Translations under genes and position numbers: made by a program
Source: ECT2AJA-044 sp965262845
GTDB taxonomy: Bacteria > Bacteroidota > Bacteroidia > Flavobacteriales > ECT2AJA-044
Assembly: GCA_965262845.1 (NCBI GenBank)
Contig: CBDHFX010000002.1
Coordinates: 930,001-994,000, forward strand
Reading direction: 5' to 3'
DNA length: 64,000 nucleotides
Shown: in pieces, positions 24,035 through 34,000 of the stretch
Position numbering within the stretch: the stretch's first letter is position 1
Layout of the letters: each line of letters begins with the position of its first letter
Notes under the pieces: model-generated
Databases searched by the model: none
Told to the model about the DNA's origin: nothing
Seen by the model: only the letters and a program-made list of their open reading frames with translations

Positions 24035-25432
24035 TTAATCAACATAGCCTTTCATTAAGGCATCCAATGAAATGTCCTCATCTCCTTCCTGATAAGGCAG
24101 GTAGGTCATAATGAACTGCAGCATTTCGTCTGTCGTGCGCATGGAAATATTGCGCCGGGCGTCAATACGACGGGGCGGATGAAACGGATTTTCCGGATTG
24201 TTCTCCGTGTTGTCGAAAGTTGCATACACGTGGATCACCGATTCCTTCGGGATCTTCTGCATCTTCCCGAAGGTGTAGAAATATTGCCAGTGGAAATCCC
24301 ATTCCGGGATCCTGATCAGTGGTATGGTATCCCCGTCCGGCTTTAGCGCAAAGGCCAGGAAGTCCTTCCCGAGCAAATGCATGTGCGGATTGATCGTCAA
24401 CAGCGAAATATCCTCTTCCACTTCGGCCTCCATATGAAAAGTTATGACCGTATCGGGTGGGATAACAAAATCGGGAACGATCCGGCCGATCCCAAAAGTT
24501 CCCATCTGGATCTCATAGGTCGGGCGCTGTGGCGGCTCATCCATGAAGAAGATATTGATCCGGCTACTGTCCCAGGCTTCCTTTGGAACAGGGGCATAGT
24601 GCATATCGTGGATCATAAAGGCACCTTTCCTTGACATTTTAAAGCCCCCTATACCCTTCGGGTAGATGGATGCAATCACCCCCGGCAGATAATTCACCAC
24701 GAGTGGATCAAGCACCGGGAAGCTGCCGTCATCGTTCGGAATGTCCATGAGCCGATAGATCTCGTCGTTGGTAAACAACTCGGAATCCACAATATACTCG
24801 CCCGAAAATACATCGTGTTTCCCCTCTTCTTCATACAGGATCAGGTGCCCGTTCATATGGTGCACGAGTTGATTGGGTCCGGGGATAAATTCCGCTGCCT
24901 GCACATAGTAGTCCCTGTCTATTTCGTAGGGGACCTTGATGATGAGAAACTTGTCGCGATTCGTTCCCGGAACCAGGTAGGGTTTCACATGGAGTACCAT
25001 ATCCGGCTTACCCAGTTGAGATCCTTCCGGATATTCCGGCAATTTCGGTTCCAGCTTCATATCCCCTTTGGGAGCTCCGGCTTTGTGCCACTGCCCGATC
25101 AATTCTACTTCCTCGTCAGTCAGTATTTTTTGGTTCAGAAAGCTCCGGTATTTGTGATCTGCCGGCCAGGGGGGCATGTAGCGGATCCCGGTTACGTAGG
25201 CGACCATCTCGGATCGCCTGGCGACATCCCTGTAGTTGGTAAGCAAGAAAGGGCCGGGCTGACCTTCACGGTGGCAGGGGACGCAGTTTTCGAATACGAT
25301 TGGCGCGATGTCCTTTGCCCAGGTGGGCGCCGTTTCAGCATTCCCGGAATGGCCTGGATCAGGCGTGCTGTTTTGACATCCGCCCGCAAGGGCGGCGGCC
25401 AGCAGGGCAGTGAAGAGCAGCGCCTGGTACAT
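24035..25432 (-). CDS. Haem c-containing copper type II monooxygenase-like lipoprotein
   Basis: A 465-residue exported lipoprotein (lipobox LAGGC, Cys19) with two parts. Near residue 50 is a c-type haem motif CVPCH in the context FENCVPCHREGQPGPF, followed by MPPWPAD. The rest resembles ascorbate-dependent copper type II monooxygenases (PHM/DBM fold): VHHMNGHLI, HDMHYAP, NPHMHLLGKD and EWDFHWQYFY hold candidate copper ligands. It should act in the periplasm or at the outer membrane; substrate unknown. The ATG at 25432 is chosen over the frame's first start at 25483 because it gives a clean lipoprotein signal. A thioredoxin-like lipoprotein gene lies 75 bp upstream and ends in GCFIEWP, a pairing I recall from other Bacteroidota. 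Confidence 0.78.
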   Translation of the reverse strand: MYQALLFTALLAAALAGGCQNSTPDPGHSGNAETAPTWAKDIAPIVFENCVPCHREGQPGPFLLTNYRDVARRSEMVAYVTGIRYMPPWPADHKYRSFLNQKILTDEEVELIGQWHKAGAPKGDMKLEPKLPEYPEGSQLGKPDMVLHVKPYLVPGTNRDKFLIIKVPYEIDRDYYVQAAEFIPGPNQLVHHMNGHLILYEEEGKHDVFSGEYIVDSELFTNDEIYRLMDIPNDDGSFPVLDPLVVNYLPGVIASIYPKGIGGFKMSRKGAFMIHDMHYAPVPKEAWDSSRINIFFMDEPPQRPTYEIQMGTFGIGRIVPDFVIPPDTVITFHMEAEVEEDISLLTINPHMHLLGKDFLAFALKPDGDTIPLIRIPEWDFHWQYFYTFGKMQKIPKESVIHVYATFDNTENNPENPFHPPRRIDARRNISMRTTDEMLQFIMTYLPYQEGDEDISLDALMKGYVD

Positions 25433-25507
25433 CAACTCAGCCACCCGGGGGCAACTAAAATGGCGAGGGTCACGATAAACCATACCACCTGCTGTTTGGT
25501 CACTTTC

Positions 25508-26086
25508 TCATGGCCATTCAATAAAACAACCCACGGGTTCGGTTTCACCGAGACGCACCGGCACACCAGCAGAGATGTCAGTCAGCGCATCCCTGAGGTA
25601 GAATTCGGTAACCACCTGACGGTGCTGTCCAAGCGACACCGCCCAGTTGTCGATCTTGCCCGTGTACAGGACATTTGATCTATTGTCGACCACAAACACC
25701 TCCGGTGTGATCGTCGCCTTGAAGTACTGTACCAGGCGGAAGGTCGGATCCATGATCACGGTAAGATCAAGACCGTATTTCCCGAGGTAATCAAGTACCT
25801 CCTGCGCAGTGTAGTCTTTGCCTGATATCACGCCGATAAACCGGATCGAATCGTTGCCGAATGTTTCCCTGATCTCTCGAATATCCTTGGCGTAGTTGAC
25901 ACAGAGCGGGCACTCCGGCGAAATAAAGTAAAACACATTGGCATGGTTCCTCTTCAGTAAGCGCATGGCAAATTTTTCACCTTGCGCCGTTTCGAACGTA
26001 CCTTGGTACAAATTCCTGGGCCGCACCGCACGGGCACAGGCCAAGGCAAAAAGTACGATCAGAATGACCGTCCACGTTTTCTTCAT
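25508..26086 (-). CDS. Thioredoxin-like (redoxin) lipoprotein
   Basis: A 192-residue lipoprotein with a signal ending in LFALAC (Cys17). The mature part is a thioredoxin/peroxiredoxin-like fold: NVFYFISPECPLCVNYAKD carries a CPLC active site, followed by FIGVISGKDYTAQEV and TPEVFVVDNRSNVLYTGKIDNW with the cis-proline loop. It probably handles thiols or copper in maturation of the downstream haem/copper protein. A -7 box lies 58 nt upstream, so the mRNA has a leader of about 50 nt containing a GC hairpin. Confidence 0.85.
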   Translation of the reverse strand: MKKTWTVILIVLFALACARAVRPRNLYQGTFETAQGEKFAMRLLKRNHANVFYFISPECPLCVNYAKDIREIRETFGNDSIRFIGVISGKDYTAQEVLDYLGKYGLDLTVIMDPTFRLVQYFKATITPEVFVVDNRSNVLYTGKIDNWAVSLGQHRQVVTEFYLRDALTDISAGVPVRLGETEPVGCFIEWP

Positions 26087-26118
26087 CGTTCTTCCACTTC
26101 GCAGGATCGAACTTTTAT

Positions 26119-26135
26119 CCCCCCATGCAGGGGGG
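26119..26135. other. GC hairpin in the redoxin mRNA leader
   Basis: CCCCCC-ATGCA-GGGGGG, a 6-bp pure G/C stem between the -7 box at 26145 and the redoxin ATG at 26086. It lacks a T-run in either direction. Confidence 0.5.
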
Positions 26136-26144
26136 CATGGACCA

Positions 26145-26152
26145 CAAAGATA
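26145..26152 (-). promoter_or_regulatory. -7 box (TATCTTTG) for the redoxin-copper protein operon
   Basis: Exact TAnnTTTG match on the minus strand, in the 74 bp between the uvrC stop and the redoxin start. No -33 TTG at the expected place. Confidence 0.45.
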
Positions 26153-26160
26153 CAGAGTTT

Positions 26161-27975
26161 CTACTCAGTCTTATTATCCGCGTTTGGGTGAAAGTGTTGC
26201 CAGACCTTGAGGCTCCTGGAATATCCGACAATTGTTTCGAGCTGCCCCTGATCGGCCTCTTTGATCTGTTTGACAGATCTGAAGGCCCTGAGCAGATCCC
26301 GAGCCGTGGACCTGCCAATACCGGGGATGGACTCCAGTTCCGTGCTGAGACTGTTCCTGTTACGCCGATTACGGTGATGGGTGATCCCAAAACGGTGGGC
26401 TTCATTCCTAAGCTGCTGGATGATCCTGAGTGTTTCTGACCGTTTATCGAGGTAAAGTGGGACCGGATCATCCGGATAAAACAACCCCTCAAGTCGCTTG
26501 GCGATACCGATGATGGCGATCTTACCGCGCAGCTCCAATAGTTCCAGACTTTTCAGAGCTGCATTCAATTGCCCTTTACCTCCATCTATAACGATCAGCT
26601 GAGGAAGGGGCTCGTTCTCGTCCAGCAGACGTTTATAGCGTCGATACACGACCTCTTCCATTGATGCAAAGTCATCCGGTCCCCTGGCAGTCCTGATGTT
26701 GAAGTGCCTGTAGTCATGCTTGCTGGGTTTTGCATTCTTAAACACCACGCAGGCCGCGACCGGGTTCGTTCCCTGGATATTTGAATTGTCGAAGCACTCG
26801 ATATGCCGGGGTTCCTCGGATAGCCGGAGATCATTTTTCATTTGGGCCAATATCCGCATAGTGTGACGCTCAGGGTCCACGATCTGGATCTGTTTTAGCC
26901 GTTCCTGACGGTATTGCCTGGCATTGCGGATGGATAGATCCACGAGCGCTTTCTTATCGCCCCGCAGGGGTTTGTGGAATTTCACTCCTTCCCACCTGAG
27001 ATCGAGGTCGTGGGATACGAATACCTCGCGGGCTTTACTTTTATACAGCCGGCGCAGTTCAAACAGTCCGATAACGAGGAGCTCCTCGTCGGTTTCGGCC
27101 AATTTTTTCCTTAGCTCCAAAGTGTGTGACTGGATCACGGCACCATCAACCACGCCCAGGTAATGAACATAGGCATATTGCACGTCGGAAATGAGCACGC
27201 AAACATCTGCATTTTTGATTTTTGGGCTTACAACTGTCGACCTGGCCTGATAGCGATCCAACAGATCAAGGCGTTCCTTGGTCCGTTGCGCCTTCTCGAA
27301 CTGAAGATTGCCTGCCTGTGCTTCCATATCGGCTTGCAGGGCTTTCCGGACATGGCTTACGTTTCCCCTGATGATCTCGCGTACCTTTTGGATGCTCTCA
27401 TTGTAGCCTTCCTCCAATTGCAAACCCTCACAAGGCCCCAGACAGTTGCCAATATGGTACTCCAGGCAAACCCTGAACTTTTTGGCCGCAATGTTATCCT
27501 GGGTCAGGGAATAATTGCAGGTCCGTAAAGGGTAGATCCCCCTGATCAGCTCCAGGACATTTTTCATGATCCGACCGGATGCATAGGGACCGTAGTACTC
27601 CGATCCATCCCGGACCACGTTGCGGGTTGGGAACACCCGGGGGAAAGGCTCGTTCCTGATGCAGATCCAGGGATAGGTCTTATCGTCCTTGAGCATGACG
27701 TTATAGCGTGGCTGATGCTTCTTGATCAGGTTATTTTCGAGTAACAGGGCATCAACCTCCGTTCTGACCACAATGAATTTGATCCGCCGAACCTTTCGAA
27801 CGAGCACCTTGAGCCGGCCCGAGTCCTGCACCTTGTTAAAATAAGAATGGACCCGCTTCTTCAAATTCCTGGCCTTACCGACATAGAGCAACTTCTCATC
27901 CTCATCAAAATACTGATACACTCCGGGACGCTCAGGAAGGGTTTTTAATTGCGTTTCAACGTGTTCCCTGGCCAT
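26161..27975 (-). CDS. uvrC: Excinuclease ABC subunit C
   Basis: A 604-residue UvrC, the dual-incision nuclease of nucleotide excision repair. The GIY-YIG domain is PGVYQYFDEDEKLLYVGKA near the N-terminus. A UvrB-interacting UVR motif lies around residues 195-230, followed by the RNase H-like C-terminal nuclease (ECFDNSNIQGTNPVA, VIDGGKGQLNAAL) and a helix-hairpin-helix tail with SIPGIGRSTARDLL. Length is normal. The ATG at 27975 is preceded by only 4 nt and then a perfect -7 box, so the message is predicted to be leaderless; an ATG at 28008 lies upstream of that box. Confidence 0.96.
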   Translation of the reverse strand: MAREHVETQLKTLPERPGVYQYFDEDEKLLYVGKARNLKKRVHSYFNKVQDSGRLKVLVRKVRRIKFIVVRTEVDALLLENNLIKKHQPRYNVMLKDDKTYPWICIRNEPFPRVFPTRNVVRDGSEYYGPYASGRIMKNVLELIRGIYPLRTCNYSLTQDNIAAKKFRVCLEYHIGNCLGPCEGLQLEEGYNESIQKVREIIRGNVSHVRKALQADMEAQAGNLQFEKAQRTKERLDLLDRYQARSTVVSPKIKNADVCVLISDVQYAYVHYLGVVDGAVIQSHTLELRKKLAETDEELLVIGLFELRRLYKSKAREVFVSHDLDLRWEGVKFHKPLRGDKKALVDLSIRNARQYRQERLKQIQIVDPERHTMRILAQMKNDLRLSEEPRHIECFDNSNIQGTNPVAACVVFKNAKPSKHDYRHFNIRTARGPDDFASMEEVVYRRYKRLLDENEPLPQLIVIDGGKGQLNAALKSLELLELRGKIAIIGIAKRLEGLFYPDDPVPLYLDKRSETLRIIQQLRNEAHRFGITHHRNRRNRNSLSTELESIPGIGRSTARDLLRAFRSVKQIKEADQGQLETIVGYSRSLKVWQHFHPNADNKTE

Positions 27976-27979
27976 GGAG

Positions 27980-27987
27980 CAAAGATA
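27980..27987 (-). promoter_or_regulatory. -7 box (TATCTTTG) for uvrC
   Basis: Exact TAnnTTTG match ending 4 nt before the uvrC ATG. Transcription would begin at about the start codon itself. Confidence 0.45.
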
Positions 27988-27998
27988 GGAGAATGAAA

Positions 27999-28027
27999 AA
28001 AGCCCCACATACAGATTGCGGGGCTTT
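27999..28027 (-). terminator. Intrinsic terminator of the giant T9SS gene
   Basis: On the minus strand, AAAGCCCC, a 13-nt loop, then GGGGCTTT running into six Ts. It lies about 27-55 nt after the stop codon at 28054 and just before the uvrC promoter, so it also insulates uvrC. Confidence 0.8.
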
Positions 28028-28053
28028 CAATTAGGTCCGGTTCGCCTAAGGAT

Positions 28054-31000
28054 CTATTGCAGGCTCACACGACGGTTCACGACATTGCTCTTAGTAGCAA
28101 TTTGTACCATGTATACTCCGCGGGCTTCTCCACTGAGATCAATGGTCCCGGAGTAAACACCACTGAAGTTACTCAAAGCCTCACGGTACATCACCTGACC
28201 CAGCGCATTCAAAACATAGATGTTTACTTCCTGAGCCTCGGTTACTTCGAACGAGAGATGGAAAACATCGCGTGTCGGATTCGGGAACAGGTTCACCGTA
28301 GCAGCCAATGGACTTTCATCCAGTCCGATCGTTACTTCTACCGTGTCCGTCGTATGCACATCCGTACTTCCACAGTCATCCGTTACGGTCAGAATTATGG
28401 TATAAGTTCCTGCATTTGAGTAAGTGTGTTGAACACTCACACCACTGCCCGTGTTTCCATCACCGAAGTCCCAATCATAGGTCACTGCATCTGAGGATGA
28501 TCCGCTTGCATCAAGGTCTACAACACTATTACCAGTGCCCGATTGAATAACGCTGAAGTGCGCAACAGGAGGCGCATCAATTGTTACATCCACATCAACC
28601 GTTATTCCATTCATACACACGCGGTTCACTACCCAATCAAAGAGGTAGTAGTAACGTATCTGGTTCTGGAAGTTGGTACTATCCAAAGAAACCAGGTCTG
28701 GAATGACGTATGGGTATGTGGCACCACTGGTTGCACGGAAAAGTGTTCCGGTCGCTGCACTGTCATAACGCATATTCAGGAAGTAATTCCCTTGTGGGAT
28801 AACCATATCCACCAATACCTGGTGATCACCTGCTGCAGGCAGGTTGATCTGCCTGGAGGTCTGCATCAGAACCCCTCCGTTGTTTGGATCATCGGTCCAC
28901 AGGTTCACTCCTACGTACATTGGTCCGTCTGAGCGGAGCGTGACGGAGTCGAGACGCAGGTCATTCATTACCGTCACAAACATGCCAATGGGGACATTTG
29001 CAAAGCCTAAACTGGCAATATCAGGAGTAGGTCCTACGTGGTACTGAAGTCCTGTCAGCTCAGCATCGCGAACGCTAAAGGTTGTGTTAGCGTAGAGCGC
29101 ATCCGAAGTAACTGGTGTTCCTGAACCAATGACTTCTCCGTTCTGGTTTGTCCATACCGGGAAGGACGTACTACTACCTGTAGTTGCCGTCAGGGTCGCA
29201 GGAGTACCCTCACAAATCGTATCGCCTGATGCAGTCGGCATCGTCGTCACGACACATGGCGCATTGAACGCACCGTAGCAGAAGTCGTCAATATACATCA
29301 ACGCCGAAAGTGTATCAATCGTCACAGAGAATGCGCTGAAAGCACCCAGGCTTCCGTAAACACCTCCCAAACCGGCTGACCATTGCCACATAGCAACAGA
29401 AGTAGTATCCATAATGAACTCGGCGCTGTCTGCATCAAGGTTTACGATGATTTGAGCATAATGCCATGCATCAGTCGTAAAAGTAAAGGATTGAATGGTA
29501 TCATTGATGCTCGCAGAACCGCGCAGCAATTCACCGGTACCAGTTGAACCATTAAGGTAGGTCTCGATCGCCCAGGTATTCCCTACTCCGGAAGCGTGGT
29601 AAAAGTGCATCAGATTGAAATACCCTGCATTTCCAGCTGGAACGTAGAAATGAAAATCTATTTGATGCATTCCGGCATTGAAGTCACCCAGGCTCGTCAC
29701 AATATCTGAAACACCATTGGCACCTCCATTATAGATCTTCATACTTTGGGTACCGTTGTTTGCCTGATCCGTAGAGATCTCGGTATCCTCCGTTCCGAAG
29801 ACACCACCCCAGGGCAGCCAATTGGCGCTCTGACCAGCCAGCGCTCCGGTATTATACGACTCGAAGTCATCGCACGCCAGGGGGTTAAAGCTAGGATCAC
29901 TAATGCGCACATTGTCAATGAAGAAGTCCGTATCTTCATTGGAAACAGTTGATTCTCCATAGAACCCGATCTGGATATTGTTCCCCGCGTACATACTGAT
30001 ATCGATTACCTCGTGGATCGTATTCGTATCCGCATTGGCAATAGCGGTGGAATCAAGCATCAAAAGGGCATTCGAACGGTTCCAGGTCACACCGGCATCG
30101 GTGGAAATGACCACATAGACTGTATCGTCAGGTCCCCAGATACCGGCCAATGTTGGTGAGCCGAATTCACGGCAGGTCCAGTCAAACTCCAGCTGCCATT
30201 GTCCAAAGACACTTAATTCAATCACCGGGGTGAATGTCCATTCATCTGTTGAGGTTGTCCAAATATTCACCTTCGCAGAACCATCAAATCCAGCGTTACC
30301 AAACCCATCGTCAATCCAGTTTGATGAAGATCCCGAGAATACAGTAGGCTCACCGATCAGCCCTGATCCTTCGTTCCATTCAGCGTCATCATAGATAACA
30401 GTAAAGGACTCGAAGTAAGGAGGAACAATGAACGTACACGCTGTAGCAGGAGCACTCCACAGAGAAAAGGATCCGGCTGAGGAGGCACAGGCCTCACGAA
30501 CACGGAAGTCATAGCAGGTGCCCGGTGACAGCCCCGTAATGGTGGCATTCGGTGAGGTCACGGAAACAACGGTTCCACTACCAGCTGTGTAGCCTTGTGG
30601 ACCATACTCAATTTCCCATCCCGTTGCAGCAGTATCAACCGGGTTAAAGGAAACACTCGCAGCAGAAGAGCTGTTAGACGTGGCGGTCAGGAAGGCAGGG
30701 CCAAAACATGCAGGACCCTGCTGAATACGTACATGGTCAAGTGCCAGGTCGTTTTCGAAAGCAAATCCATTCTGAGCATCAACAGTCAGCTCAAACTGAG
30801 CAGCTACTGCACCCGTGGCAGGGTCTTCATAACCTGCCAGTGACAATACCAAACTATTCCACTGATCGCCCTGATCACCATAGATCGCAAAGAGCGTATC
30901 GATGTTACCGGTATTGGCTGAGTCAACCATCACATGGAACCACCCCATGCCTGCACCGTACATATGGTAGTCAAGGATCAGGGCCGGGTTGGTGATCGCT

Positions 31001-34000
31001 GTGATGTCTACGTCCGGACTTTGGATAAGGGCCTTGTATCCAGCAATGCTTCCGGAAGTTTCCACGTAGATGTACTGGCTACCGTCATTCGCTGCAGAAG
31101 GTCCTGTGTTGAATGAGGAGGTACCTCCTGAGTGTTGTACCCAATCAAGTTGATCCGCGTTGCTTTGGATCCAGCAATGGCTCAATCCGGATTCAAAACT
31201 ATCAGACCACGGAGCTGCTACAGGTGCACAATCTGTTTGACCGATAGCGGGGCCAGCCCAGAAGCTATTCACCCCTGGAGTGCCACAGTTCTCACGCACG
31301 AAGAACTGATAGATCGTACTGGGAGTCAATCCAACAATGGTCGCCGTATCGTTTGCGAATGGTCCGGCAATACCGATTGGTCCGTTCGGCGAACCTACGG
31401 CAGAGTCCGGATTGAACCCTGGAGTACCATAGGCCACTTCCCAGGAAGTGCCACCGGCACCAATCCATCCCAAATCAATAGAGGTCGTAGTTGCCCCAAA
31501 AGCTCCAGCCTGGGTTGGCAGCGGACATGGTGATCCATTTCCTACGAAAACGTCGTCAATCGCGAAGTCCCCTGAGCAGCAAAATCCGATTGACTGTGCG
31601 TTCCAACCGATCTGAACGGTATCTCCCGCATAGGCCAGCAAGGATACCTCGTAATACAACCAGGGATCGGATTCCGAAGTCTGGTACTGGCCAACTATGG
31701 AATCCAGAATGACCCATCCGTTGCCGTCGTTCACTTCAATGTAGGTTTTATTGATCTCCGCTCCATACGCATGGAAGTAGAATGCCACAGCTGGGCTGGC
31801 GACCCCGGACAAATCAATCATCGGACTCTCCAACCGGGCTGAAGGAGGTGTGGTAAAGGATGACTCGATATATACATAGGTGCCCGAACCTGGAACCCCG
31901 GTGCTGTGGTCAGCGGAAGGGCCTGTAGCTAAAGAGCTCGTGTTATCTACTTCAGCTTGCCAGCGGTACCCTGAAGCGGTCGGAGCAACAGCCCCGCCCC
32001 AGCACTGATCAGCAGCATATGGGAAGAGATGATTCCACTGGCCATTCTCGAAGTCATAAGACCAGGGCGCCTGCTCAATTCCACAGTCAGTGACACCGTT
32101 TGATGGTCCGGACCAGTAAGATGTCAGGCCGGGAGCACTACAAAAGGCATTCACATACACCTGGTAAGTGGTGTTCGCCGACAATCCGGTGATGTCGAGG
32201 TTTGGTATAATAAATACTGTTTGTGTTCCGATAGGTCCGTTCACAGAACCAACAGCAGAGTCCGGATGGAATCCCGGAAGACCCCAAACCACGTTCCAGG
32301 CCACATTTGAAACGTCAGTCCAGGTCACATTCAATGAAGAATCAGAAATAGCTGAAATAGATGGGAATCCCGGGATCGGACAGGGTGATCCTTCATCTAT
32401 ACGGAAGTCATCAATCGCAATATCAAAGTCGCAACACAGAGCCGGACGCGTGGTGGAAAAGCGGATCTGAACGGTTTGACCAGCATATGCGGTCAATGGC
32501 TCTTCGTGATATAACCAGGGATCTGTCTCTGCTATTTGATACTGACCGCCAAGCGTCCCAAGGGTTATCCAACCGGTGCCATCGTTAACCTGAATACGCA
32601 ACGTATCCATTTCATCTCCAAACATGTGGAAATAGAATCCGACTGCCGGATTAGTCAAACCAGTCAAATCAACCAGCGGGCTGGTGATTTCAGCCACATC
32701 ACCAGCAGAACCATAGCTTTCTGTAGTAATGAATTGACCGGAACCCGTCGTATGGTCCTGAGAAGGACCATTCGTCCCAGAGGTGTTATCGTCATCAACC
32801 ATCCAGGAGAAATCGAACGGAACACCATTACGATTCCAACATGGGTCAATGCTTCCGGTTGAAGTTCCCAGTATCCAGGTAGATCCATCAAAGTTCTCGG
32901 TAAACGGAGAAGAGAATACAGTGCAATTCGTACGCGTACTTGCAGGACCTCTCCATTCGCTGTTCGCTCCGGGAACCGTTGCACAGGCTTCCCGTACGTA
33001 GAAGTGATAGTCCGTATTGGCCGTTAAACCGGTTACCACAAAAGGATGGGTACTCGCCGGGAGGATCGCTATTGGTCCGTTCGCTGAACCCACTGCAGAG
33101 TCCGGATGAAACCCGGGTGCACCATAGGCCACCTCCCAGGAAGTTCCTGAGCTGGGTACCCAGTCCAGCGTTACATCGGTTACACCAATCGAAACCACCG
33201 AAATGGAGCTCGGTTTAAAGCAAGGCGGACCTACATCTATAGAAATATCATCCAAGGCCATGTCACCAGAACAACATCCGGCAGAGATGGCACGGAAGCG
33301 GATCTGAATCCCCGTGGAACCGGCAAAGGGGTTCAGGTCCAGTACTTCCTCAACCCAGGGATCGGTCTCAGCTGTTTGCGGGCCATCACCTTGTGTCGCA
33401 TAGATCGTTTGGAATCCACTACCCGCATCAACTTCAACAAAGAACGAGTCAATCTCTGATCCATAGAAGTGTTTCCAGAAACGAAGTGCCGGATTGGTGA
33501 TACCACTGATGTCGATCAGCGGTGTCCGGATCTCTGCCTGGTCACCTGCCAAACCCCAGCTGGCCTCTGTATAAATGTACTTGCCTGTTCCCGGCACACC
33601 GGTTGTGTGGTCAGCGGAAGGGCCTGTAGCAAAAGAACCCGTTTGGTCCGTTTCCAACCACCAGCTGTAAGAAAGAATTGCACTTGCGGGAATAGGCGTC
33701 CAGCAGGGGTTAAAAGTGTTGTTCAGGGCGAAGGTTGAGTCTTCGAAATCTTCCGTCCAGGGAGCCGTTACAGCCACACAAGCCGTCAAAAAGCTAGTGG
33801 AATTCCAGAGCGAGGTGTCACTTGCACACATGGAACGAACGTACACAAAGTACTGTGTGTTCGGAGTCAAAGTGGTGGCAGTAAAGGAAGTAGCCGTCGT
33901 TGGTGTACCGGAACCCGTTGGTGTGCCAAAAGTCGTGGTTATCACGTACTCATAGCCATTGGTCGGGTTTGATGGGGAAGCCGTCCAGCTGATGTTTGCT

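Noticed and set aside
32664..32984. Minus-strand frames in other phases inside the giant gene
   Set aside because: Shadows of a repetitive coding sequence; the main frame has a signal peptide, domains and a sorting domain.
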